Of a DNA stretch of 15,184 nucleotides, positions 6,246-13,677 are shown piece by piece. Within the stretch, counting starts at the first letter, position 1, and every line of letters begins with the position of its first letter. The notes under the pieces are model-generated. The model was not told where the DNA came from, did not search any database, and saw only the letters and a list, made by a program, of their open reading frames with translations. The DNA is from JALXCH01 sp964495805 (GTDB lineage Bacteria > Calditrichota > Calditrichia > RBG-13-44-9). The stretch spans positions 1-15,184 of the forward strand of contig CAZBWV010000009.1 in assembly GCA_964495805.1 (NCBI GenBank), given 5' to 3'. A program made the translations under genes and the position numbers.

Positions 6246-8099
6246 ATGCAGACTTACGATGTGACTTTGATTGCACTGGACATTCGGAAGTGGGATCTGG
6301 AGAACTTGCGCCTTTATTTAACGACTTATGTGGTTCTGGATGATGAAGAAAAAGTCCATCAGCTGGAGCTGGCCATTACTCAACCGCCGGAAATGGTCGA
6401 AGAGTTTCTGGGAAAAGTTCGGGTTGGATGCGAGCAAAAAATGCGCAAAGAATTAGGCCCGGAAGCGGAATTCCAGATTGTTCTGGCAAACGAGACGTTT
6501 CTGCGGCAAAAACTTTACAACTATTTTAAACGAATCCTAATGGAGTTGAACAATCCCAAACGCCGCAAAGGGCAACCCAAAATGATTTTCACCACGCACA
6601 TGGATGTTTACAACGAAAACCAGGATATCTCGTTCCTGCCCCTGGTCATCCAGTTTTTTGTGGTGCTAAACTGGGCACGTAAATATTATGATAAAGAGGA
6701 TTACCAGCGTGCAGTGGAACCCCTGCGAAAGCTCATTCAGATAAAACCGGATTTTGGGTTGAGTTATAAATGGCTGGCCCGCTCGCTGAAGAAAATTCGC
6801 AAATACGACGAAGCGGTTAAATATTACGAAAAATACGCCGAGGTGGAAGGAAGTCTGGAAGCGAAGCTGGATCTGGCCCAATCCTATCGGAAAGGGAAGA
6901 TGTTCGAAAAAGCAGAAGCCATCTATCAGGAAATCTTGCAGGAAGATCCCCAGAACAAAGAAGCACGCATCGGAATGGCACAAATTCGTTATGCTCAGAA
7001 CAATCCCGAATTCATGAAAATGCTGGAAGAGCTATATCAGGAAGACCCGGAATGGCTGAAGAAATGGTTGCGCGAGGAGTTTAATTTCCGGATTTATGTC
7101 CCGCAGAAGACACCGTTACAACCCATCCAGGCTTCGCGATATCTGGGGTACGAAAAAGTGTTCGAGATGACTCAGCGTGCTTTCCGAAACGAGATTCCTT
7201 CTCATTTCAATCCCACCCTGGCAAAGATGAGCTTCTACAAAGAGGAACTGGACAACTGGGCAATGGTGATGAACCATTTCCAGGTATTCCCGGAGCCCAT
7301 TCAGTTGCATCCGGAAACTTTACCACTGGATGAGTTAAAACCGGTGGAGGTGGAACCGGATGAAGAAGACCAGAGCACGGAGGCAACGGAAGTGCCGGAG
7401 AAAAAGGTTGCTGAACCTCCTGCCAAACCCACAGGTAAGCGTTCCACCCGGGTGGAGGAAATCCTGAAGAAACTGCGTGCTGCCCGGGCGGCAAAAGAGA
7501 GTGGTAAGTCAGAGATGGCAGCGCTGGTGGAGCAGGATGCGATTCGCGCCCGGAAATTGGCTGCCGGAGAGTCGGTGGAGGAAGTGCAACCGGTGAAGCG
7601 GCGTCGTGGACGTCCCCCGAAAGTGAAAACAGAAGAAGCAGCTACCGCTCCGATGGAAGGGGAAGCGGAAACAACTCCCAAACGCAAGCGGGGCCGTCCG
7701 CCTAAAGTGAAGACTGAAGAGGCTGAAGCCACTTCAGAAGAAACTCCCAAACGGCGCCGCGGTCGTCCACCCAAAGTCAAAACGGAAGAAGCCGTTGCCG
7801 CTCCGGCAGAAGGAGAGGTGGAAACACCTCCCAAACGCAAACGGGGTCGCCCGCCCAAAGTAAAAACCGAAGAGGCCGAAGCAGCAGCCGAAGCACCCAA
7901 AAAACGACGCGGACGTCCACCCAAACAAAAATCCGAAGCGGAAGCTTCCAACAGCGACAACGGAAAGTTACAGGAAGAAGATGCTCCCGCAAAACGGCGC
8001 GGACGTCCTGCTAAAGTGAGCGGGGATAACTCGGAAAATTCCACAGTGGGAATGGATATTCCCGGAGAAGAAGAGTTTTTAATGAAAACGAAAGAATAG
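6246..8099 (+). CDS. TPR protein with a C-terminal array of six AT-hooks
   Basis: A 617-residue protein in three parts. Residues 1-140 form an alpha/beta-looking region I do not recognise. Residues about 145-250 are tetratricopeptide repeats (for example YDEAVKYYEKYAEVEG and FEKAEAIYQEILQEDPQNKEA), normally a protein-binding scaffold. A further helical region runs to about 360, then an acidic, Pro-rich linker. From about 450 to 590 lie six AT-hook motifs (R-G-R-P core, glycines at 455, 483, 506, 534, 556, 586), flanked by basic residues and separated by Glu/Ala-rich spacers. AT-hooks bind the minor groove of AT-rich DNA; they are common in eukaryotes and occur in a few bacterial proteins such as myxobacterial CarD. 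It starts at ATG 6246 after AGGAG, 21 bases past the previous gene, so probably the same operon. It may link a protein complex to DNA; the target is unknown. Confidence 0.8.
   Translation: MQTYDVTLIALDIRKWDLENLRLYLTTYVVLDDEEKVHQLELAITQPPEMVEEFLGKVRVGCEQKMRKELGPEAEFQIVLANETFLRQKLYNYFKRILMELNNPKRRKGQPKMIFTTHMDVYNENQDISFLPLVIQFFVVLNWARKYYDKEDYQRAVEPLRKLIQIKPDFGLSYKWLARSLKKIRKYDEAVKYYEKYAEVEGSLEAKLDLAQSYRKGKMFEKAEAIYQEILQEDPQNKEARIGMAQIRYAQNNPEFMKMLEELYQEDPEWLKKWLREEFNFRIYVPQKTPLQPIQASRYLGYEKVFEMTQRAFRNEIPSHFNPTLAKMSFYKEELDNWAMVMNHFQVFPEPIQLHPETLPLDELKPVEVEPDEEDQSTEATEVPEKKVAEPPAKPTGKRSTRVEEILKKLRAARAAKESGKSEMAALVEQDAIRARKLAAGESVEEVQPVKRRRGRPPKVKTEEAATAPMEGEAETTPKRKRGRPPKVKTEEAEATSEETPKRRRGRPPKVKTEEAVAAPAEGEVETPPKRKRGRPPKVKTEEAEAAAEAPKKRRGRPPKQKSEAEASNSDNGKLQEEDAPAKRRGRPAKVSGDNSENSTVGMDIPGEEEFLMKTKE
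7596..8010 (+). repeat. In-frame repeats coding for the AT-hook array
   Basis: Six copies of a basic RGRP-PKVKTEEA unit. The spacing between hooks runs 28, 23, 28, 22 and 30 residues, so hooks 1-2 and 3-4 form a two-hook superunit of 51 codons (153 bp; 7596-7748 and 7749-7901). Copies differ mainly at synonymous third positions while the protein is nearly constant. The last two hooks have diverged more in their spacers. The motif is visible directly in the translated sequence. Confidence 0.85.
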
Positions 8100-8155
8100 G
8101 TGTTTGGGACGGTGAAGTGCTCTATGGTATAAGAGATTCCAAACAGGATTGGTGA

Positions 8156-9823
8156 ATGAGATCTTTTTATTGGATTGTTCTGGTATTCATGGCGGGAGTC
8201 ATGGTAGGTTGTTCCGAAAAGCCGGAAGCGGACCTGGTGCTAACCCACGGAAAGATATTTACAGCACGGGATACCCATGAATTCGTTCAGGCACTGGCGG
8301 TCAAATCCGGTCGTATCCTGAGTGTTGGTTCAAATCAAAAAATATGGCATTACGTCGGCCAGAACACCCGGGTGATCGATTTAAAAGGAAAATTGGTTGT
8401 TCCGGGATTCCACGATGCTCATTTGCATTTTTGGAGTGGTGCCGCATTACAACGGGAACTCAACTTAACCGGTCTCCGGAGCAAAGAAGCTGTTTTGAAA
8501 CGGGTGGAAGAGGAAGTTAAGAAGCACGAGCCGGGCGAATGGATTGTCGGTCGCGGTTGGGATAATGAACTCTGGCCCGACCATCAACTACCCACCCATC
8601 GGGACCTGGATAGGATTGCTCCGGACAATCCGGTTTATTTAAAACGAGTGGATGGACATGCTGCCTGGGTGAATCGCCAGGTGCTGCGCATTCTTCGATA
8701 CAACCGTCTCACTCCCGATCCACCCGGCGGAAAAATCGTTCGCTATCCCGACGGACAACCTACCGGTATTCTTGTCGATGCCGCATTTGAATTGCTGGAT
8801 AATCTCATCCCCGAACCCACATCCGTGGAAAAAGCGGAGCTCATCCGTCAGGCAATGCAGTATGCGAATTCCCTGGGAATTACCAGCATTACCGATAATT
8901 CCCCCGCCAATCTTTATTTTGTCTATGCGGATCTGGCTTCGGAAGGTGAGTTAACCGCGCGGGTGCACTTCTGGGTGTACGGCAACAACAATCTGGATTC
9001 GTTGCGACATCGCTTCATTCAGGCTCCCCCGGTGAATGATTCCCTGCTGGAAGCCCATCTGGTTAAATTTTTTGCTGATGGCTCCATGGGTTCCCGCTCC
9101 GCTTATCTGCTGGAACCTTACCGGGATGATCCCGGCAATTATGGTTTACCCCAGCATACGCCGGATGAACTGTACCGGATGGTGAAGCAGGCCGATGAGA
9201 AAGGGTGGCAGATTGGCATCCACGCCATTGGGGATGCTGCCAATCGCATGGTTCTGGACGTTTATGAGAAAATTGCGGCTGAACGATTTCAATCGGATCG
9301 ACGCTGGCGCATTGAACATGCTCAGTTCGTCCAGCCGGAGGATATTGTTCGCTTTGCCCGACTGGGCGTAATCGCCTCCATGCAGCCGGTTCATTGCATA
9401 TCGGATATGAAATGGGCGGAAGATCGCATCGGGGAGCGTGTGAAATATGCCTACAGCTGGCGCTCCATGCTGCAACATCATGTTCCGCTGGCATTTGGTA
9501 CGGACTGGCCCGTGGAACCACTCAATCCCCTGCTGGGTATCTATGCAGCTGTTACCCGGCAGGACACTACCGGGTATCCTCCCGAAGGCTGGCATCCGGA
9601 ACAGCGGTTAACCGTTGGGGAAGCGGTATATGCCTACACGTACGGTTCCGCATACGCGGCAAAGTCGGAGACCTGGCAGGGACGGCTGCTGGCCGGATAT
9701 GTAGCGGATTTTGTGGTGCTGGATCGCGATATCTTCACCATTCCACCTGCCGACATTTTAAAAACGAAAGTTGTGGAAACGTATTTGAACGGGCGAAGGG
9801 TCTATCCCTTTGGCGAGCAGTGA
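8156..9823 (+). CDS. Amidohydrolase family 3 (YtcJ-like) lipoprotein
   Basis: A 555-residue metal-dependent amidohydrolase. The N-terminus is a lipoprotein signal: Arg2, a hydrophobic stretch, then M-V-G-Cys19, so the enzyme is probably exported and anchored to a membrane. The metal-site pattern of the amidohydrolase_3 family is visible: GFHDAHLH with His89 and His91, VKFFADGSMGSR with Lys304, GIHAIGDAANR with His356, RIEHAQF with His388 and FGTDWPV with Asp450. YtcJ-like enzymes act on amide or ester bonds, but the substrate cannot be read from sequence. ATG 8156 has AGGA at 8144-8147. It starts 56 bases after the AT-hook gene, so could be the last gene of that operon, though no functional link is evident. 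Confidence 0.88.
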   Translation: MRSFYWIVLVFMAGVMVGCSEKPEADLVLTHGKIFTARDTHEFVQALAVKSGRILSVGSNQKIWHYVGQNTRVIDLKGKLVVPGFHDAHLHFWSGAALQRELNLTGLRSKEAVLKRVEEEVKKHEPGEWIVGRGWDNELWPDHQLPTHRDLDRIAPDNPVYLKRVDGHAAWVNRQVLRILRYNRLTPDPPGGKIVRYPDGQPTGILVDAAFELLDNLIPEPTSVEKAELIRQAMQYANSLGITSITDNSPANLYFVYADLASEGELTARVHFWVYGNNNLDSLRHRFIQAPPVNDSLLEAHLVKFFADGSMGSRSAYLLEPYRDDPGNYGLPQHTPDELYRMVKQADEKGWQIGIHAIGDAANRMVLDVYEKIAAERFQSDRRWRIEHAQFVQPEDIVRFARLGVIASMQPVHCISDMKWAEDRIGERVKYAYSWRSMLQHHVPLAFGTDWPVEPLNPLLGIYAAVTRQDTTGYPPEGWHPEQRLTVGEAVYAYTYGSAYAAKSETWQGRLLAGYVADFVVLDRDIFTIPPADILKTKVVETYLNGRRVYPFGEQ

Positions 9824-9917
9824 AAGACATCCTTCCTGTGGGTTTAATAAATAGGTGTTTATCTTCTTTTTAAACTTCCTTAAATTTATCGCCGGTCAAT
9901 TGTGATTTGAATTACGC

Positions 9918-9936
9918 ATCCGCAAGACGGGTTTTT
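9918..9936 (+). terminator. Possible terminator after the amidohydrolase
   Basis: ATCCG (9918-9922) pairs with CGGGT (9928-9932), one G-U pair included, over a five-base loop, and runs into five T. Short and uncertain, but well placed between the amidohydrolase and the epimerase. Confidence 0.3.
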
Positions 9937-9986
9937 GCAAATTGGCCAGCAATTACAGGGAGACAATCATTATAAAGGGGAAAAAG

Positions 9987-10925
9987 ATGAAGTATCTGGT
10001 TACGGGCGGAGCCGGTTTTATTGGTTCGAACATTGTGGAAGAGTTGTTAAAGCGGGGACATCAGGTGCGGGTTCTGGATAATTTTGCTACTGGCCGCAGG
10101 GAAAATCTGGCACCTTTTCTGAACCAAATTGAACTCATCGAGGGCGATTTGCGGAGCTACCATATCGTCCGCGAGGCAGTGGACGGAATGGATTTTATTC
10201 TTCACCAGGGAGCTTTACCTTCTGTACCCCGTTCCATCAAAGATCCCATCACCTCCAACGAAGTCAATGTGGGGGGCACATTAAACGTGCTGGATGCTGC
10301 CCGGGATGCCGGGGTAAAACGCGTAGTATTTGCCTCTTCTTCATCCATTTACGGCGATAGCGAAAAACTCCCCAAACAGGAGGATATGACACCCAATCCC
10401 CTCTCTCCTTATGCAGTAAGTAAATTAGCGGGAGAGAAATATTGCCAGGTGTTTGCCCGGATTTACGGACTCCACACGGTGGCATTACGCTATTTCAATG
10501 TGTTTGGTCCCAGACAGGACCCCACCTCTCAATATTCTGCGGTCATTCCCAAATTCATCACCGCTATTTTGAACGACAAGCAACCCACTATTTATGGGGA
10601 TGGCACCCAGAGCCGCGATTTTACCTTTGTTACCAATGTGGTGGAAGCCAATATTCTGGCTACCGAAGCGGATTTTCCCCCCGGAATGGTGTTCAATTGT
10701 GCCTGTCATGAACGCATCAATCTGAACCAGCTGGTTCTCGATATCAACGATATTTTGGGTAAGAACATTCAACCCGTTTATACCGATCCCCGTCCCGGCG
10801 ATGTCAAACATTCCTTTGCGGATATCGAACGCATCCGCAAATATCTGGGCTATGAGCCAAAAGTGTATTTCCGCGAAGGTCTGGAGAAAACCGTGGCCTG
10901 GTACCAGAGCAAAGAAAAAAACTGA
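9987..10925 (+). CDS. NAD-dependent nucleotide-sugar epimerase (UDP-GlcNAc/UDP-Glc 4-epimerase type)
   Basis: A 312-residue extended short-chain dehydrogenase that would invert C4 of a UDP-sugar. The Rossmann motif GGAGFIG is at residues 7-13, the catalytic pair Tyr142 and Lys146 sits in YAVSK, and the catalytic Ser is in the SSSSIYG run at 117-123. RYFNVFGPRQDP and the sugar-binding IYGDGTQSRDFTFV follow. The AAxxSVPRS region and overall pattern resemble WbpP/Gne-type UDP-GlcNAc 4-epimerases more than classical GalE, but substrate choice is not certain. A TTG-started frame opens at 9942; I use ATG 9987 since AAGGGG (9975-9980) lies 6 bases upstream and the Rossmann strand begins at once. It stands just before a UpxY-type regulator, which suits polysaccharide precursor supply. 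Confidence 0.9.
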   Translation: MKYLVTGGAGFIGSNIVEELLKRGHQVRVLDNFATGRRENLAPFLNQIELIEGDLRSYHIVREAVDGMDFILHQGALPSVPRSIKDPITSNEVNVGGTLNVLDAARDAGVKRVVFASSSSIYGDSEKLPKQEDMTPNPLSPYAVSKLAGEKYCQVFARIYGLHTVALRYFNVFGPRQDPTSQYSAVIPKFITAILNDKQPTIYGDGTQSRDFTFVTNVVEANILATEADFPPGMVFNCACHERINLNQLVLDINDILGKNIQPVYTDPRPGDVKHSFADIERIRKYLGYEPKVYFREGLEKTVAWYQSKEKN

Positions 10926-11030
10926 GAATTTCCTGTTAAAAATATCCTGATCGATAGTGGGTAAACCGTACCGTTTGGGGTAAAAATTTTTTTTAATGGA
11001 ATGGGGACCATAGGAATAGAATTTTAAATT

Positions 11031-11059
11031 TTTGGTTGAAGATAAGTCATCTAACCAGA
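11031..11059 (+). promoter_or_regulatory. Hairpin in the leader of the UpxY-type gene
   Basis: TTTGGTT (11031-11037) pairs with AACCAGA (11053-11059), then after a two-base bulge AGAT (11040-11043) pairs with ATCT (11049-11052) around a five-base loop. That gives about 11 bp ending 37 bases before the start codon. NusG paralogues are often recruited at leader pause sites, so this is a candidate element, but no T run follows and no known ops/JUMPstart sequence is present. Confidence 0.35.
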
Positions 11060-11087
11060 TAGAGCGTTTTCATTGGAAAATCTCATT

Positions 11088-11091
11088 GAGG
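11088..11091 (+). promoter_or_regulatory. Ribosome binding site that sets the UpxY-type start
   Basis: GAGG lies 5 bases before ATG 11097. The frame opens earlier at TTG 11073, but no comparable site precedes that codon, and from 11097 the protein begins MEWYALYTRPRHEKK, the usual NusG N-terminus. Confidence 0.7.
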
Positions 11092-11096
11092 AATCT

Positions 11097-11594
11097 ATGG
11101 AGTGGTATGCACTGTACACACGGCCGCGACATGAGAAGAAAGTGTACGAACAGTTGCTGGAAAAACAAATCGAAGCATTCTTGCCCATGGTGGAACGGGT
11201 TCGGCAATGGAAAGACCGCAAAAAGCGGGTGATGATGCCGCTGTTCAATAGCTACGTCTTTGTGCATATCGATTTGAAAGATCGTTTTGACGCATTGCGA
11301 ACCAAAGGAGTCGTGCGAATGGTGAGTTTCGGAGGCGTTCCCGCGGCCATACCGGACTGGCAGATTGAGCAGCTTCGTCGATTAATTGAATATCCGGATA
11401 CCCTTCAGCTGGAGGAATATTTACGAGAAGGGGATTGGGTGGAAGTGGTGGATGGTCCTTTTCGGGGAATTAAGGGACGTCTGCGAGAAATGCGTAACGA
11501 AACCCGGGTGGTCATTAATATCGATGGTATCTACCAATCCGCTTCCTTTGTCATCGACAAATCCCTGGTACGTAAAATAAAGGCACCGGAATGA
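11097..11594 (+). CDS. UpxY-type transcription antiterminator (NusG paralogue)
   Basis: A 165-residue NusG-family protein. The N-terminal NGN domain begins WYALYTRPRHEKKVYEQL and continues through a basic patch (RKKRVMMPLFNSYVFVHID), which is the typical RNA-polymerase-binding fold. The C-terminal KOW domain is about residues 111-140 (EGDWVEVVDGPFRGIKGRL). Small paralogues of this kind, such as UpxY in Bacteroides and RfaH in enterobacteria, prevent early termination of long operons for capsule or exopolysaccharide; this is family knowledge. Its place beside a sugar epimerase and ahead of sulfate activation genes supports that role. It is shorter than and distinct from housekeeping NusG, and the usual secE and ribosomal-protein neighbours are absent. 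Confidence 0.87.
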   Translation: MEWYALYTRPRHEKKVYEQLLEKQIEAFLPMVERVRQWKDRKKRVMMPLFNSYVFVHIDLKDRFDALRTKGVVRMVSFGGVPAAIPDWQIEQLRRLIEYPDTLQLEEYLREGDWVEVVDGPFRGIKGRLREMRNETRVVINIDGIYQSASFVIDKSLVRKIKAPE

Positions 11595-11616
11595 TGGAAG
11601 GAGTGGGAAAGTGGGG

Positions 11617-11672
11617 AAGGAATAGGGAATAGGAAAGAGGAAAGAGAAAATAGGAAAGAGGAAAGAGTGGAA
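11617..11672 (+). repeat. Purine heptamer tract, AGGAAAG-like, about 8 units
   Basis: Period of seven bases: AAGGAAT, AGGGAAT, AGGAAAG, AGGAAAG, AGAAAAT, AGGAAAG, AGGAAAG, AGTGGAA. It contains an 18-bp exact direct repeat (11629-11646 and 11650-11667). It starts about 20 bases after the UpxY-type stop. A related tract lies at 12613-12647. Confidence 0.8.
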
Positions 11673-11806
11673 GGGAATGTAGGGGTAATGTATTAAGGTA
11701 TAAATGCATAAATGTATAAATTATAATTAATAAATATATAATTGCATAAATATATTTAAATATCCGAATCGTCTAACATACCATCAATACCCCCTCCGCC
11801 CCTTCA

Positions 11807-11827
11807 TTTTCCATTTTCCATTTTCCA
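11807..11827 (+). repeat. Three tandem TTTTCCA heptamers
   Basis: Three exact copies of TTTTCCA, with partial copies on both sides. The reverse complement, TGGAAAA, resembles the AGGAAAG heptamers, so this may be the same repeat family in opposite orientation. Confidence 0.8.
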
Positions 11828-11837
11828 TTTAAAACAC

Positions 11838-11887
11838 CCCCTATCTCCTCTATATCCCCTATCCCCCCTATTTCCCCTATACCCCCT
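11838..11887 (+). repeat. Pyrimidine nonamer tract, CCCCTATNN-like, about 5 units
   Basis: Nine-base period read from 11838: CCCCTATCT, CCTCTATAT, CCCCTATCC, CCCCTATTT, CCCCTATAC, then CCCCT. The same unit recurs at 14128-14190, and in reverse orientation at 13623-13676. Confidence 0.75.
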
Positions 11888-11974
11888 CCCGGATATTCTT
11901 TTCATAATTCTTTCAATTCTTAAATTTATGAATTATATTACCCGTTTCAATTTCGAACCAGAAAGGAGGAAGTG

Positions 11975-12598
11975 ATGAGCGAACCGAAAAGTAAAAATAT
12001 CTTCTGGCACGAAGGTGACATTAAAAAAGCTGATCGGGAACGATTGATGGGACATAAAGGCGTGTGCCTGTGGTTCACCGGCCTGTCCGGGAGCGGGAAA
12101 TCCACCATTGCCCACGAAGTGGAAAATATTCTGTATGAGCGAGGGGTTCATACCTATGTACTGGATGGGGATAATATTCGGCATGGACTGAATCGCGATC
12201 TGGGATTTTCTCCGGAAGATCGCACGGAAAATATTCGACGCATCGGGGAAGTGGCCAAACTGTTTGTGGATGCCGGTCTGGTGGTGATGACCGCATTCAT
12301 TTCCCCGTATCGAAGGGACCGTAATCAGGTAAGGGAAATTATGAATCCCGGCGATTTTGTGGAGGTTTATGTGGAAGCAGACCTGGAAACCTGCGAAGAA
12401 CGCGATCCCAAAGGTTTATATAAAAAAGCCCGAGCGGGAGAAATTAAAGAATTCACCGGAATCTCCGCCCCTTACGAAGCACCGGAAAATCCCGAACTGG
12501 TGGTGAATACCACCGAAGAAACCGATGTTCATAAAAATGCTCTGAAAGTAGTCCGGTTTCTGGAAGAGCAGGGGTATCTGACGGTGAAGGAGGAATGA
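11975..12598 (+). CDS. cysC: Adenylylsulfate (APS) kinase
   Basis: Phosphorylates APS to PAPS with ATP, the second step of sulfate activation; PAPS feeds sulfate reduction or sulfotransferases. The 207-residue protein has the P-loop GLSGSGKST (residues 36-44), the APS-binding segment DGDNIRHGLNRDLGF, then RTENIRRIGEVAKLF, the FISPYRRDR motif and DPKGLYKKARAGEIKEFTGISAPYE, all standard for CysC. GTG 11972 is also possible, but ATG 11975 is 5 bases from a strong AAAGGAGG site (11962-11969), so I prefer it. The family is about 180-210 residues long. The partner ATP sulfurylase gene is 1.65 kb downstream, with a PHP phosphatase and a four-helix-bundle gene between them. Confidence 0.96.
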   Translation: MSEPKSKNIFWHEGDIKKADRERLMGHKGVCLWFTGLSGSGKSTIAHEVENILYERGVHTYVLDGDNIRHGLNRDLGFSPEDRTENIRRIGEVAKLFVDAGLVVMTAFISPYRRDRNQVREIMNPGDFVEVYVEADLETCEERDPKGLYKKARAGEIKEFTGISAPYEAPENPELVVNTTEETDVHKNALKVVRFLEEQGYLTVKEE

Positions 12599-12612
12599 AT
12601 GAAATATTAAGT

Positions 12613-12647
12613 AGAAAAGAGGAAAGAGAAAAGAGGAAATAGGAAAG
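12613..12647 (+). repeat. Purine heptamer tract, 5 units
   Basis: AGAAAAG, AGGAAAG, AGAAAAG, AGGAAAT, AGGAAAG in perfect seven-base phase, starting 14 bases after the cysC stop. It is the same type and has the same position relative to the gene end as the tract after the UpxY-type gene. Confidence 0.8.
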
Positions 12648-12756
12648 AATGTAATATAAAAAGGGGATTAGTTTTTTGTAAAAAATTCAATGTTTATGAT
12701 TGTGGGGTTTTATTAGAGTAACTTTTTCACGTTGGTGTAGTGGATGATTTAAAATA

Positions 12757-12763
12757 AAAGGAG
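12757..12763 (+). promoter_or_regulatory. Ribosome binding site supporting a TTG start for the PHP gene
   Basis: AAAGGAG lies 7 bases before TTG 12771. The first in-frame ATG (12786) would remove His5, the first metal ligand of the HxH motif, so TTG must be the start. Confidence 0.8.
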
Positions 12764-12770
12764 TATTTCG

Positions 12771-13664
12771 TTGATCGATTTACACATGCATAGCACCTTT
12801 TCGGATGGAACGCTCACACCAACCGAACTCATCCGCAAAGGGAAGGAGATTGGACTCACCGCCATGGCGTTAACCGACCACGATACGATCGAAGGGGTTA
12901 AAGAATTTATTGAAGCGGGGAAGTCCATCGGGGTAATTCCCGTCCCGGGCGTGGAAATCAGTGTGGATACCAAATTACCCAATCACGGACACATGCATAT
13001 TGTCGGTTTGTTCATCGATCCCGATTCCCGAGAATTGAAAAACACCCTGGACTATCTGCGCACTCAGCGGAATTTGCGCGCGGAGAAGATTATCCGCAAG
13101 CTCAATGATCTGGGAGTGGAAGTATCCATGGAAGAGCTTCTGGCGGAAGCGGGGGAAGGGTCGATTGGACGTCCCCATGTGGCAGCGATTATGGTTCGCA
13201 AAGGGCTGGTTTCCAATATCCTGGAGGCTTTTGAGAAATACCTGAAAAAAGGTGGTCCGGCTTATGTGGAGAAAGTGAAGTTGGGCGAGAAGGATGCCAT
13301 TCAGCTTATCAAAAAGGGCGGTGGGATTGCCATCCTGGCTCATCCTCATCTTATGAAATATGATACGTTTGAAGAAACGAAACGGAAAATTCTGGAACTG
13401 AAAGAATACGGTCTGGACGGTTTTGAAGTGTACTATTCCGGTATGCCTCTGGAATACACCCGCAAATTGCTGGAAATGGCTGATGATTACGGCTTTGTTT
13501 ATTCCGGTGGATCGGATTTCCACGGTGCCAATAAAGATGACATCCTTTTAGGTTACGGCAAACACGACCTGGAAATCCCCGACCTGGTGTACGAAAGGTT
13601 GAAGGGATACTGGCAGGTGAATGGGAATAAGGAAATAGGGGGAATAGGGGGAATGAAGGAGTGA
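12771..13664 (+). CDS. PHP-domain phosphatase, likely 3',5'-nucleoside bisphosphate (PAP) phosphatase
   Basis: A 297-residue PHP protein of the TrpH/YciV/RNase AM type. Metal-site motifs are visible: DLHMHS (His5, His7), Asp12, TDHDT (His37), PGVEIS (Glu62), HMHIVG (His76), GRPHVA, LAHPHL and SDFHG. Some members of this family remove the 3'-phosphate of 3',5'-nucleoside bisphosphates such as PAP, or trim RNA 5' ends (family knowledge). The gene lies between cysC and sat; PAP is the by-product of PAPS use, so PAP removal is the natural inference, standing in for CysQ. The start is TTG. The last 13 or so residues (GNKEIGGIGGMKE) are coded by a 9-bp purine repeat and are probably not part of the fold. 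DNA polymerase PHP domains are excluded by size. Confidence 0.88.
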   Translation: MIDLHMHSTFSDGTLTPTELIRKGKEIGLTAMALTDHDTIEGVKEFIEAGKSIGVIPVPGVEISVDTKLPNHGHMHIVGLFIDPDSRELKNTLDYLRTQRNLRAEKIIRKLNDLGVEVSMEELLAEAGEGSIGRPHVAAIMVRKGLVSNILEAFEKYLKKGGPAYVEKVKLGEKDAIQLIKKGGGIAILAHPHLMKYDTFEETKRKILELKEYGLDGFEVYYSGMPLEYTRKLLEMADDYGFVYSGGSDFHGANKDDILLGYGKHDLEIPDLVYERLKGYWQVNGNKEIGGIGGMKE

Positions 13665-13676
13665 GGGGATAAAGGA
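13623..13676 (+). repeat. Purine nonamer tract overlapping a gene end and the next ribosome binding site
   Basis: Nine-base units read from 13623: GGGAATAAG, GAAATAGGG, GGAATAGGG, GGAATGAAG, GAGTGAGGG, GATAAAGGA. The reverse complement of the core (CCCTATTCC) matches the CCCCTAT tracts elsewhere. It codes for the C-terminus of the PHP protein, includes its stop codon, and supplies GAGGGG and AGGAG just before ATG 13678. Confidence 0.7.
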
Positions 13677-13677
13677 G

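Larger units (their letters stand above)
11595..11974. other. Gene-free stretch of 380 bases: purine tract, AT-rich core, pyrimidine tract
   Basis: No gene or RNA gene is seen. The + strand passes from a purine-rich heptamer tract (to about 11690), through an AT-rich core with ATAAAT repeats (about 11690-11765), to a pyrimidine tract with TTTTCCA and CCCCTAT repeats (about 11780-11890). The last 80 bases are AT-rich with a weak promoter-like TATATT at 11934-11939, then the strong GGAGG (11965-11969) of cysC. Confidence 0.7.

Noticed and set aside
7301..8044. Long open frame on the minus strand opposite the AT-hook array (247 codons)
   Set aside because: It mirrors the repeats of a real gene; its product is low-complexity and no ribosome binding site or family pattern supports it.
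9063..9595. Minus-strand frames opposite the amidohydrolase
   Set aside because: They lie inside a well-supported enzyme gene with all metal ligands in place, so they are shadows.
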